The position numbers were made by a program, and so were the translations under genes. Shown here one piece after another: positions 1 to 7,397 of a stretch of DNA of 38,267 nucleotides. This DNA is from Gammaproteobacteria bacterium (GTDB lineage Bacteria; Pseudomonadota; Gammaproteobacteria; SZUA-229), in contig JALWPK010000232.1 of NCBI GenBank assembly GCA_026995045.1, positions 1-38,267 on the forward strand. The letters are read 5' to 3'. The notes under the pieces were generated by a model. It saw nothing but the letters and a program-made list of their open reading frames with translations, was not told the origin of the DNA and ran no database searches. The stretch's first letter is position 1. Each line of letters starts with the position of its first letter.

Positions 1-90
1 AGCCAGAATGTCCGTATCTTTCGGAGTATATTCCGGCATCCAGTACGTTTCGCGGTATTCTTTTACACCCGCATCATATTTCTTAGCCAT
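1..90 (-). CDS. cbbL: RuBisCO form I large subunit, N-terminal 30 codons (partial)
   Basis: This is the start of ribulose-1,5-bisphosphate carboxylase/oxygenase large subunit, the CO2-fixing enzyme of the Calvin cycle. Only 30 residues are inside the window; the gene runs off the left edge on the minus strand. The peptide begins [17 protein letters not shown] and continues with a [12 protein letters not shown]-type segment, the characteristic N-terminus of form I (IA-like) large subunits. The start is fixed by a strong AAGGAGG ribosome binding site about 10 bases upstream (around 101-107). It is divergent from the cbbR-like gene at 293, the standard arrangement for CbbR-controlled cbb operons. 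Certainty is high for RuBisCO form I; the subform is inferred from the N-terminus only. Confidence 0.93.
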   Translation of the reverse strand, partial: MAKKYDAGVKEYRETYWMPEYTPKDTDILA

Positions 91-210
91 TAATCTTTGC
101 CTCCTTCGAGCAAATAGATGTTGTATCTGTTGTTCGAGCGCTTCGGTGGGTCAGCAAGTATACCGTCAAACGGCCTGTACTGGCCAAGACGCCGGTCAAC
201 ATGGCGAGCA

Positions 211-239
211 AGTATAGGGAGGGCATATCATAAACACAA
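211..239 (-). promoter_or_regulatory. candidate cbbL sigma-70 promoter
   Basis: Reading the minus strand, TTGTGT (239-234), a 17-base spacer and TATACT (216-211) form a good -35/-10 pair. Transcription would begin near 204, leaving a leader of about 114 bases before cbbL. A second TATACT lies nearer the gene (around 150-155) but has a poorer -35. Prediction from sequence only. Confidence 0.5.
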
Positions 240-278
240 CTCAATATTTCTGATTATTACCATAAACTTTTGCTTATG
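229..278. promoter_or_regulatory. candidate CbbR (LysR-type) binding region
   Basis: CATAA (261-265) and TTATG (274-278) form an inverted repeat with an 8-base spacer. A further copy of the half-site, CATAAAC, occurs at 229-235, 32 bases (about three helical turns) from the copy at 261-267. Relative to the predicted cbbL start near 204, the inverted repeat lies at about -57 to -74 and the single half-site at about -25 to -31. This matches the recognition-site plus activation-site layout of LysR-type regulators. The inverted repeat also lies between the -35 and -10 of the cbbR promoter, so it could mediate autorepression. Confidence 0.5.
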
Positions 279-285
279 ATATAAT
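257..285 (+). promoter_or_regulatory. candidate cbbR promoter, giving a nearly leaderless transcript
   Basis: TTACCA (257-262), a 17-base spacer and a perfect TATAAT (280-285) form a strong sigma-70-type promoter. The expected start point, 7-8 bases after the -10, falls at 292-293, which is the A of the cbbR start codon. There is no Shine-Dalgarno sequence in front of the ATG. Confidence 0.55.
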
Positions 286-292
286 CGCTTTC

Positions 293-1231
293 ATGCACCT
301 TACCCTGCGCCAGATCGAAGTGTTCAACGCTGTCGCCCGACTGCAGAATTATACCCGCGCGGCTGAACACCTGCACATGAGCCAGCCGGCTGTTTCCATG
401 CAAATCAAGCAGTTGGAAGAAGGCGTCGGCCTGCCGCTGTTCGAGCAAGTAGGCAAGAAAATCCACCTCACCGACGCCGGCAAGCTGATGTACGGCTACG
501 GTCGCAATATTGTCAGCCTGCTGGATGAAGCCGATGAGGTTTTCGAGGCCATCAAGGGTGTTGAGCGCGGCGCCCTGTCCATCTCGGTGGCCACCACCGC
601 CAGCCATTTCGCCACCCGGCTGCTGGCCGAATTTTCCAAGCAACACAGCGGCATTACCATCAGTCTCGACATCACCAACCGCGAGGCGCTGCAACGCCAG
701 CTGGAGCACAACGAACCCGATCTGGTCATCATGGGCCAGCCGCCCGAGGGCGTGGAAGTCGACGCCGCCGCCTTCATGGAAAACCCGCTGGTGATGATTG
801 CCCCCGCCAGTCACCCGCTGGTTTCACAAACAGCGATTCCGCTCTCCCATTTCGCGCAGGAAAACTTTGTGGTGCGCGAGCATGGCTCCGGCACGCGCAG
901 CGCGATTCAGCGTTTTTTTGATGAGCACAATGTGCCTTTCAACACCGCGATTGAAATGACCAGTAACGAGGCCATCAAACAGGCGGTGGAAGCCGGTCTC
1001 GGGCTGGGCATCGTGTCCATTCACACTATCGAACTGGAGCTGGAAACCGGAAGGCTGAAAATTCTCGATGTGGAAGACCTGCCGGTGCTGCGTAACTGGT
1101 ACGTGATACAGCGCAAGGGCAAACGCCTGTCGCCGGCGGCGGAAGCTTTCAAGACCTTTGTGCTGGAGCAGGCCGAGCGTTTTATTCGGCTACCGGGGAG
1201 CAGTGGCAAGGAGCGAGGGGCAAGGCGCTAG
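293..1231 (+). CDS. cbbR: LysR-type transcriptional regulator, CbbR
   Basis: A 312-residue LysR-family regulator expected to control the divergent RuBisCO operon, typically activating it in response to Calvin-cycle metabolites. An N-terminal winged helix-turn-helix (about residues 1-60, with AAEHLHMSQPAVSMQIKQLE) is followed by a two-lobed periplasmic-binding-like effector domain (about 90-295). The length is typical. The call CbbR rather than a generic LysR rests on the divergent position next to cbbL and the LysR-type operator between them. The ATG has no ribosome binding site and may begin a leaderless mRNA. The last residues (about GSSGKERGARR) are encoded by a G-rich stretch resembling an intergenic repeat at about 1701-1733, so the tail may be a repeat-derived extension. 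Confidence 0.88.
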   Translation: MHLTLRQIEVFNAVARLQNYTRAAEHLHMSQPAVSMQIKQLEEGVGLPLFEQVGKKIHLTDAGKLMYGYGRNIVSLLDEADEVFEAIKGVERGALSISVATTASHFATRLLAEFSKQHSGITISLDITNREALQRQLEHNEPDLVIMGQPPEGVEVDAAAFMENPLVMIAPASHPLVSQTAIPLSHFAQENFVVREHGSGTRSAIQRFFDEHNVPFNTAIEMTSNEAIKQAVEAGLGLGIVSIHTIELELETGRLKILDVEDLPVLRNWYVIQRKGKRLSPAAEAFKTFVLEQAERFIRLPGSSGKERGARR

Positions 1232-1255
1232 CAGGTTGTTGAAACAGCCTGATAG

Positions 1256-1642
1256 TCAGCTTCCGCTGTTTTCGATGAGCTCGATGGCGTTGCCGTCATA
1301 GTCGCGGCAAAAAGCCGCTTGGCGACCAGACTTGCTCTTGCTGACAACGATGCCCGCGGCTTCCAGCCTCTCCAGCAAGACGTCCAGCTGTTCCACCGCC
1401 AACGCCAGATGGCGGTCGCGGCCACCGTGCGCGGGCCGTCCCGAAACCGGATCGGGATTGGGCAACTCCAGCAAATGAATTTGCTGCTCGCCAACATGCA
1501 ACCATGCGCCGGGGTAGCCCAGATCCGGCCGTGACGGATCAACTTCCAGCCCCAGCAAATCGCAATAAAACTGCAACGCCTTTTCCGTGTTCTGCACAAT
1601 CAGGCTGGCATGGTGGATGCGGCAAACGCGGGGCTGGGTCAC
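1256..1642 (-). CDS. VOC-superfamily (glyoxalase/dioxygenase-like) protein
   Basis: A 128-residue single-module vicinal oxygen chelate protein. The fold signature is clear: HHASLIVQN at the N-terminus, an FYCDLLGLE helix-turn, GRDRHLALAV at the centre and DYDGNAIELIE at the end. The four usual metal positions can be read as His11, Glu59, His78 and Glu121, so a metal-dependent enzyme is possible. Members include glyoxalase I, extradiol dioxygenases and resistance proteins, and the substrate cannot be assigned here. The start is GTG at 1642, supported by a strong GAGGAG ribosome binding site. It converges on cbbR with only 24 bases between the two stop codons. Confidence 0.82.
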   Translation of the reverse strand: MTQPRVCRIHHASLIVQNTEKALQFYCDLLGLEVDPSRPDLGYPGAWLHVGEQQIHLLELPNPDPVSGRPAHGGRDRHLALAVEQLDVLLERLEAAGIVVSKSKSGRQAAFCRDYDGNAIELIENSGS

Positions 1643-1700
1643 GGTTTTCTCCTCGGATTCGAAACGGCAAATCGCTTATACTATGCGCCGCCGTTACACA

Positions 1701-1733
1701 GGGGCAAGGGGAAAGTGACGAGGGGCAAGGGAC
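1701..1733. repeat. G-rich GGGGCAAGG-type repeat
   Basis: The motif GGGGCAAGG occurs twice here (about 1701-1709 and 1722-1730), separated by GAAAGTGAC. A related block, GAGGGGCAAGG, lies at the 3' end of cbbR (about 1215-1225). Such purine-rich strings look like a low-complexity intergenic repeat. No function is visible. Confidence 0.3.
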
Positions 1734-1766
1734 GGCAGACATCCAGGAATTGACACAGAATATATT

Positions 1767-2966
1767 ATGAATCCGCATTTAACCCGGTTACAGCCCTACC
1801 CGTTTGAAAAACTGGCCCGACTGAAACAGGACTGCCAACCGCCGCAGGACCTGGCCCACATTGCCCTGTCCATCGGCGAACCCAAACACCCCGCGCCGCA
1901 GTTTGTGCGCGACACCCTGGCGGAAAACCTGGACAGCATCAACCGCTACCCCCTCACCAAAGGCTCGGCGGAACTGCGCCAGGCGATCGCAGAGTGGCTG
2001 CAAAAGCGTTTTGCGCTGGGCGATGACGGCATCAATACCGAAACCCAGGTGCTGCCGGTCACCGGCACCCGCGAGGCGCTGTTTGCCTTCGCCCAGGCCA
2101 TCATCAACCCGGCGGATAACGCCAGTGTGTTGCTGCCCAATCCGTTCTACCAGATTTACGAAGGCGCGGCCCTGCTCGCCGGCGCGGCGCCACAGTTTTG
2201 CAACACCACCGCCGAACATGGCTACCTGCCGGATTTCGACGCCATCAGCGAGCAACAATGGCAACGCTGTCAGCTGCTGTATATCTGCACACCCGGCAAT
2301 CCCACCGGCGCGGTCATCCCTGAGCAGCAGTTAATCGCGCTGATTGAAAAAGCCCAACATTATGACTTTGTGATTGCATCGGATGAATGCTATTCCGAAA
2401 TCTATTTTGACGAGAGCGCGCCGCCCGCCGGTCTGTTGCGGGCGGCCAAAGCCTGCGGCAATGATGACTACCACAATTGTGTGGTGTTCCACAGCCTGTC
2501 CAAGCGCTCCAACCTGCCGGGCATGCGTTCCGGTTTTGTCGCCGGCGATGCCGCGATACTGAAACAGTTTTTGCTGTACCGCACCTATCACGGTTGCGCC
2601 ATGCCGCCCGCGCACCAGCTTGCCAGCATCGCCGCCTGGCGCGATGAAACCCATGTGCAGCACAACCGTGAACTGTACCGGCAGAAATTCGATGCCGTGC
2701 TGGACATTCTCACGCCAGTAATCGATGCACAAAAACCCGATGCCGGGTTTTATATCTGGTTAAATACACCGATTGATGATGCGGAATTTGCACGCGGTCT
2801 GTACCACACACAGAATGTCACCGTGCTGCCCGGCAGTTTTTTATCCCGTGAAAGTGACGGCATCAACCCCGGCAACCGGCATGTGCGCATGGCGCTGGTC
2901 GCGCCGCTGGAAGAATGCATCGAAGCGGCTGAGCGACTCAGAACATATATAGAAAATTTCCAATGA
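1767..2966 (+). CDS. dapC: N-succinyldiaminopimelate aminotransferase
   Basis: A 399-residue fold-type I PLP aminotransferase of the lysine/diaminopimelate pathway, converting N-succinyl-2-amino-6-ketopimelate to N-succinyl-LL-diaminopimelate with glutamate. Visible family features are the N-terminal LSIGEPKHP, CTPGNPTGAVIP with the PLP-contacting Asn178, the D206-Y209 pair and the PLP-lysine motif HSLSKRSNLPGMRSGF with Lys246. The DapC assignment over other class I/II aminotransferases is supported by the next gene, dapD, which makes the immediate precursor. Length is normal. A dapE gene is not next door. The upstream region holds a G-rich repeat rather than an obvious promoter. Confidence 0.9.
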   Translation: MNPHLTRLQPYPFEKLARLKQDCQPPQDLAHIALSIGEPKHPAPQFVRDTLAENLDSINRYPLTKGSAELRQAIAEWLQKRFALGDDGINTETQVLPVTGTREALFAFAQAIINPADNASVLLPNPFYQIYEGAALLAGAAPQFCNTTAEHGYLPDFDAISEQQWQRCQLLYICTPGNPTGAVIPEQQLIALIEKAQHYDFVIASDECYSEIYFDESAPPAGLLRAAKACGNDDYHNCVVFHSLSKRSNLPGMRSGFVAGDAAILKQFLLYRTYHGCAMPPAHQLASIAAWRDETHVQHNRELYRQKFDAVLDILTPVIDAQKPDAGFYIWLNTPIDDAEFARGLYHTQNVTVLPGSFLSRESDGINPGNRHVRMALVAPLEECIEAAERLRTYIENFQ

Positions 2967-2973
2967 ATATTCA

Positions 2974-3086
2974 CCACAGAGGCGCGGAGACACAGAGAAA
3001 AATATTTTCATTCGGCAAACAGTCAGATTTCTCCCTGCGGCCGAAATGACAGCAAAAAATTCTCTGCGCCCTCTGCGCCTCTGTGG
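2974..3086. repeat. palindromic dispersed repeat (CCACAGAGG family), copy 1
   Basis: The left arm at 2974-2997 begins CCACAGAGGCGC and ends CACAGAG. The right arm at 3062-3086 ends CTCTGCGCCTCTGTGG and is its inverted partner. About 64 bases separate the arms. It fills the dapC-dapD spacer. Related copies occur at 3952-4015, 11235-11346 and (left arm only) 17266-17292. The structure resembles a small non-coding palindromic element or miniature inverted-repeat element. No coding capacity is seen. Confidence 0.7.
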
Positions 3087-3119
3087 TAAACAAATCACAT
3101 ATAGCAACCGGAGACAAAC

Positions 3120-3944
3120 ATGAGCGACTTGCAACAAACCATTGAAGAAGCGTTTGAAAAACGCGCCGACATTACCCCGCGCAATGTGGAAACCCATGTT
3201 TCCGATGCGGTCAACGAAGCCATGACGCTGCTCGACAGTGGCGAAGCGCGTGTCGCTGAAAAAAAAGATGGCGGCTGGGCGGTTAATGAATGGCTGAAAA
3301 AAGCCGTGCTGCTGTCTTTCCGCATCAACGATAACGAATTCATCAAGGGCGGCTTCACCAACTATTATGACAAGGTCGATTCCAAATTCGCCAATCACAA
3401 CATCCGCGAGTTTCGCGAATCCGGCGTGCGCGTGGTGCCACCCGCCACGGCGCGTTACGGTTCCTACATCGCGCCCAGCGTGGTGCTGATGCCCTCCTAT
3501 GTCAACATCGGCGCCTATGTGGACAGCGGCACCATGGTCGACACCTGGGCGACCGTCGGCTCTTGCGCGCAGATCGGTAAAAACGTGCATCTCTCTGGCG
3601 GCGTCGGCATCGGCGGCGTGCTTGAACCCTTGCAGGCGGCGCCCACCATCATCGAAGACAACTGTTTCATCGGCGCGCGCTCCGAAATCGTTGAAGGCGT
3701 TATCGTCGAAGAAGGCTCGGTGATTTCCATGGGCGTGTACATTGGCCAGAGCACCAAAATCTTCAACCGCGAAACCGGCGAAGTCACCTATGGCCGTATT
3801 CCGGCCGGTTCTGTCGTGGTATCCGGCAACCTGCCTTCCAAAGACGGCACATACAGCTTGTATTGCGCAGTCATTGTGAAACAGGTTGATGAAAAAACCC
3901 GCGGCAAGGTCGGCCTGAACGAACTGCTACGCGACATCGATTAA
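3120..3944 (+). CDS. dapD: 2,3,4,5-tetrahydropyridine-2,6-dicarboxylate N-succinyltransferase
   Basis: A 274-residue succinyl-CoA-dependent transferase of lysine/diaminopimelate synthesis; cytoplasmic, trimeric in the family. An N-terminal helical domain (residues 1-100) is followed by a left-handed parallel beta-helix made of hexapeptide repeats (about 105-230), seen in strings such as [20 protein letters not shown] and [19 protein letters not shown]. The C-terminal strand region contains [15 protein letters not shown]. Length matches proteobacterial DapD. It follows dapC in the same direction after a 153-base spacer occupied by a palindromic repeat; a GGAG ribosome binding site precedes the ATG. 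Confidence 0.95.
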   Translation: MSDLQQTIEEAFEKRADITPRNVETHVSDAVNEAMTLLDSGEARVAEKKDGGWAVNEWLKKAVLLSFRINDNEFIKGGFTNYYDKVDSKFANHNIREFRESGVRVVPPATARYGSYIAPSVVLMPSYVNIGAYVDSGTMVDTWATVGSCAQIGKNVHLSGGVGIGGVLEPLQAAPTIIEDNCFIGARSEIVEGVIVEEGSVISMGVYIGQSTKIFNRETGEVTYGRIPAGSVVVSGNLPSKDGTYSLYCAVIVKQVDEKTRGKVGLNELLRDID

Positions 3945-3951
3945 GGAAACT

Positions 3952-4015
3952 GGCCACAGAGGCCACAGAGCCCGCAGAGTATTCATACACTGTGCTCTCT
4001 GTGTCCTCTGTGGCC
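3952..4015. repeat. palindromic repeat, short hairpin version (copy 2)
   Basis: The arm at 3952-3970, starting GGCCACAGAGG, pairs with a closing arm ending CCTCTGTGGCC at 4015, forming a long imperfect hairpin with a loop of about 25 bases. It belongs to the same family as the elements at 2974 and 11235. It lies between dapD and the ArsC-like gene and ends 12 bases before the latter's start codon, so it could affect that gene's translation. Confidence 0.65.
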
Positions 4016-4027
4016 AACAACAAGAAC

Positions 4028-4372
4028 ATGACTACTCTTTACGGCATTCCCAACTGCGACACCATGAAAAAAGCCCGCAAGTGGCTGGATGAACATGGTA
4101 TCGAATACCATTTTCACAACTACAAAAAAGACGGCGTACCCGAAAAGAAATTAAGGCAATGGGTGAAACAGCTCGGCTGGGAAACCCTGCTCAACCGTCG
4201 CGGAACCACCTGGCGCAAGCTGGATGAGTCGGCGAAAAACAGCATCGATGAGACGGCAGCTGTGCAAATCATGCTGGACAACCCCAGCATCATCAAACGG
4301 CCGGTGCTGGAAAACAGCGACACACTTCTGGTCGGCTTCAAGGAAGCAGACTACCAGCAACATTTTTTGTAG
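4028..4372 (+). CDS. ArsC/Spx-family protein, YffB-like
   Basis: A 114-residue thioredoxin-fold protein of the ArsC/Spx/YffB group. It starts MTTLYGIPNC, with Cys10 in a CDTMKKARKWL context, the family's single N-terminal redox cysteine followed by helix 1. The C-terminal half carries the usual IKRPVLE segment. In many proteobacteria a YffB-type gene stands between dapD and dapE, which fits its place here, but dapE does not follow. YffB-type proteins have no well-established substrate and arsenate reduction should not be assumed. I chose the ATG at 4028 because the family N-terminus begins there; upstream codons are part of the repeat hairpin. Confidence 0.85.
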   Translation: MTTLYGIPNCDTMKKARKWLDEHGIEYHFHNYKKDGVPEKKLRQWVKQLGWETLLNRRGTTWRKLDESAKNSIDETAAVQIMLDNPSIIKRPVLENSDTLLVGFKEADYQQHFL

Positions 4373-4421
4373 TTGTTACCAACAGCTCCTGGTCAGCAAA
4401 CACCAACATCAAAACCAGACT

Positions 4422-5210
4422 TCAAAGTTGATGAATGGAATCGGTGATGTTTTGTAATACCTGCGCAACCGGTGGATCAGCCGGGTTGGTTACTGTTGTG
4501 GTCGCTGATTCCAGCGCAGCCATGTCAACACCATCAAACCAGGTATCGTAATTGATGGCAATATTGACTGTATCCGTCAAGTGCGAGGATGAAATCGGCA
4601 ACAATGCCGACAACAATAACGCCTTGTTCTGCAGCGCTGCGCCGGTACTGATATGAATCGCGCCCTGCGAACCCATTCCATTATCATAACTGCCTTCAAT
4701 CACCAGGGTTTTGCCAACCATATTCACGTCAGCGGGCAAATTCGCTGCATCAGCATCGGCGGCAAGCAGATCAATATCGACGCCACAGTAATCACCCGGC
4801 GGTGGCGAAACTGCGCCAATGCTGGTGACGCTGCCATCTGACGCCAGCAAGTTGATTACCGTGGGCTCACCGGTCGAGGTGGGCGTTGCGGTGGTGTGCG
4901 CCTGTGCGGCAGGAATAACCAAATCCAGCACATCAGTCAGCATTGCCATGAACGTAGCATCACAAGTGGTCTCCACCGTGGCGCTGGCAATCACCAGATA
5001 CGCCCGGGTTAAAGTAATGCCAACTCCTTCCATGTTGTTGAACGTTTTGGGGCCAGCACTGGTCATTGGCGCTGTATTCGCCGGCAAAGCGGCCGCAGCC
5101 AGATTGATGCTTGTGCCGGATGAAGCAGAACCACTGCTCGAACTGCAACCAATTAACAAGCTCGCAATGAGAGAAAGACAACCCAGTCTAGTGCATATCG
5201 AAATCATACG
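4422..5210 (-). CDS. lipoprotein of the MbnPH-type copper locus, function unknown
   Basis: A 262-residue exported lipoprotein. With the ATG at 5210 the signal peptide is MISICTRLGCLSLIASLLIGC, ending in a lipobox (LLIGC) followed by a Ser/Gly-rich linker. The mature part is Ala/Thr-rich and acidic, with a PPPGDYCGVDIDL segment and an INYDTWFDGVDMAAL segment; I see loose resemblance to parts of MbnP-like proteins but no firm family. The start overlaps the 3' end of the upstream outer-membrane protein gene by 23 bases, indicating translational coupling in one operon. A longer frame from 5243 is possible but would put extra residues before the signal peptide. Confidence 0.65.
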   Translation of the reverse strand, partial: RMISICTRLGCLSLIASLLIGCSSSSGSASSGTSINLAAAALPANTAPMTSAGPKTFNNMEGVGITLTRAYLVIASATVETTCDATFMAMLTDVLDLVIPAAQAHTTATPTSTGEPTVINLLASDGSVTSIGAVSPPPGDYCGVDIDLLAADADAANLPADVNMVGKTLVIEGSYDNGMGSQGAIHISTGAALQNKALLLSALLPISSSHLTDTVNIAINYDTWFDGVDMAALESATTTVTNPADPPVAQVLQNITDSIHQL

Positions 5211-6078
5211 TAATACCCATGGTAAAAATGGCGCCTTCGTCATGAAACCCGTTCAGGGCATCAACGACCGGCGTCTTGATAAAAATATTGAACAACACAT
5301 CCTGCTTCAGTGTATAAATCACGCCAGGCGAAGCAAACACAATGGCGCCGCCGGAATCCGGATCGCTGACACCGGAAAAGCTGTCCCGTTGACTCCATCG
5401 TCCTTCCAGCGCAAAGCTGAATGATAAATCAGTGCTTTTGGCGTACTGCGCAGCCGCATTAAACACAAGCGCATCACCCGCCTGAAAGCCCTGAAACCCT
5501 TCATTCGCCTTGTAGTAGGCGGCGCTCAGATAGTACATGTAAGGAAAATTGAAATTGGCATACCAGGCGCCAACATTAACCACAACGGCGCCCTGCCCCG
5601 ACTGCACGTCAAAATCAAGCGGCGCGCCATTCACATCTGTCTGCTCAGACCCCGTTGGTATTTTTATCCCGGCAAGAAAACCATACATGTGTTTTTGCAT
5701 AAACTGCTTTTCCTGCTGAAAACTTTTTACTGTCAGCGTCATATCACCGGGCGCAGTCACTTCCTGCTCTGCCAGATTAAAAGTGGACAACTTGCGTCTG
5801 GCGAAGGGCACAGCCAGCCCGAACATATACCGCGTATTCGGCGCGTAACTGAAGCTCAAGGTTGCCCGGCTTTCATCAATCTCTTTTTTGTTAAAGCCCT
5901 CGCGGCCCAGCTCTTCCTTGCGCACCAGGCCATCAAGCGACATGCGTAATCTGTCCTGATAGGGTTTTTCCACTCCCATCAGTGTCTGTGTCGGATCACC
6001 CACCATGCAGGTGGAGCATGCAAACACAGCGGGTGTGATGCTCATGCCTGCTACTACCATCAAAAATAACTGTTGCAT
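5188..6078 (-). CDS. outer-membrane beta-barrel-type protein of the MbnPH-type locus
   Basis: A 296-residue protein with a signal peptide (MQQLFLMVVAGMSITPAVFA) and a mature start CSTCMVGDPT, followed by EKPYQDRLRMSLDG. This CxxC-GDPT-EKP-RLR pattern is familiar from outer-membrane proteins encoded next to MbnP/MbnH pairs. The rest alternates aromatic and polar residues in short strands, as in a beta-barrel, and ends ITYDFDMH. I chose the ATG at 6078 because it begins the signal peptide; the upstream ATG at 6096 lies inside mbnH. The CxxC next to the cleavage site may bind metal. A transport or copper-handling role is inferred from context. Confidence 0.7.
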   Translation of the reverse strand: MQQLFLMVVAGMSITPAVFACSTCMVGDPTQTLMGVEKPYQDRLRMSLDGLVRKEELGREGFNKKEIDESRATLSFSYAPNTRYMFGLAVPFARRKLSTFNLAEQEVTAPGDMTLTVKSFQQEKQFMQKHMYGFLAGIKIPTGSEQTDVNGAPLDFDVQSGQGAVVVNVGAWYANFNFPYMYYLSAAYYKANEGFQGFQAGDALVFNAAAQYAKSTDLSFSFALEGRWSQRDSFSGVSDPDSGGAIVFASPGVIYTLKQDVLFNIFIKTPVVDALNGFHDEGAIFTMGITYDFDMH

Positions 6079-6086
6079 ACATTCAC

Positions 6087-7373
6087 CTAAGGACACATAA
6101 CATTTTTTGGAATATTGCCAAACGGATCAGACAAATCATCACGGCACACAAACTTCCAGTCGGTCAAACTTTTAAGAAAGGCAATCAGATCGAGCCGCTC
6201 ATTCGCCGTGATGACAAAGCCATTAATCAAGCTGCTGCGATTGGGATTCAATGCACCGTCACCGGCATAAGGACCCGTTGTAATCAGTCGGCCGCCACGG
6301 GCATAGTGATCAATGACTTCATCCAGCGTAGCAATGCTGCCATCGTGCATATAGGGCGCTGTCAACTCGATATTGCGCAGTGTGGGCGCACGAAACTTGC
6401 CCTCATCCTCAGCTTGCAGGGTGAATTCACGCAAGCCGTGGTTATCCGGCGGATACAATCCCGCCCCATCCAGGTTATATAGCGCATTATTATGAAAGCT
6501 TTGCTGGGTGAACTTCAAGCCTGCATGATTCACCGAGTCACTGAAGTTAAAGCCGCCATGACAGTGAAAACATTCAAGACGCTCACCAAAAAACAATTCA
6601 CGACCCCGTTTGGCCGCATCTGACATCGCATTGGGTTCACCACGTTGTTCTTTGTCGAACTCAGAGTCGCCGGATATCATGGTGCTGCCGAATGCCGCCA
6701 GTGCTTTGGTGACCGTCATCAAGGTAATCGGATCCGCCTCATCCGGAAATACCACAGCAAACATCGCCGGATAATCTGGCGGTGCGGCTGCCAGGGCAGT
6801 ACCGGCATAATCTGCCGCCGAGGGCGATTTCAGTCTGTCCAGCATAACCAGCTCATGTCCTGACCAGCCAAGTTCAACCGGCGCTTCATTCAACAGTACC
6901 GCCAGCGCCTGCTGCTCCAGATTCACAATCTGGTTATTGGCCCAGTTCATGGTGCTGTTATACACCACATTGGTCATACTCATCGCATTGCGCGGGTGCA
7001 AGCCGCCGGCAGAGCCTACCGATACAGGTAGCCCATCGGTAAAAGCCTTGTCCTGCTGATGACAGTCTGCACAAGATTGCGTTTGATTGAATGACAGATT
7101 GCGGTCATAAAACAGGAACCGCCCCAGCGTTACTTTTGCCATCGTTACCGGGTTATTGTCCTGCGGTTTTGGCGCAGGGAACCCGCAAGGCAGTTCGATT
7201 TCCGCCCCGGAACCGCAGTCGCCAAATATGCTTTTGGCCGGTGCTGGCGGAGCGGTTGCCGAGCCGCCATTTCCTGACGAGCAACCAACCAGCAACAACC
7301 CGGTGGCAGCATATAGGCACATTAACAGGCGTCCCCGCCATTTGTTTCCAACCCGGTATTCTGATCGCATCAT
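6087..7373 (-). CDS. di-haem cytochrome c peroxidase-like protein, MbnH family
   Basis: A 428-residue periplasmic lipoprotein (lipobox LLLVGC, Cys31) with two c-type haem motifs, CADCH (101-105) and CFHCH (268-272), in the arrangement of the CcpA/MauG/MbnH superfamily. The C-terminal half has FRAPTLRNIELTAPYMHDG, the conserved core of this superfamily. The MbnP-like gene immediately upstream identifies it as the MbnH-type partner. In the characterised pair, MbnH oxidises a tryptophan of MbnP to kynurenine, creating a copper site. Start at 7373 is 24 bases after the mbnP-like stop; a second ATG at 7370 is equally possible. The stop at 6087 is 8 bases from the next gene. Confidence 0.85.
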   Translation of the reverse strand: MMRSEYRVGNKWRGRLLMCLYAATGLLLVGCSSGNGGSATAPPAPAKSIFGDCGSGAEIELPCGFPAPKPQDNNPVTMAKVTLGRFLFYDRNLSFNQTQSCADCHQQDKAFTDGLPVSVGSAGGLHPRNAMSMTNVVYNSTMNWANNQIVNLEQQALAVLLNEAPVELGWSGHELVMLDRLKSPSAADYAGTALAAAPPDYPAMFAVVFPDEADPITLMTVTKALAAFGSTMISGDSEFDKEQRGEPNAMSDAAKRGRELFFGERLECFHCHGGFNFSDSVNHAGLKFTQQSFHNNALYNLDGAGLYPPDNHGLREFTLQAEDEGKFRAPTLRNIELTAPYMHDGSIATLDEVIDHYARGGRLITTGPYAGDGALNPNRSSLINGFVITANERLDLIAFLKSLTDWKFVCRDDLSDPFGNIPKNVMCP

Positions 7374-7397
7374 GACGCACTCTATCGCTGCAGCACC

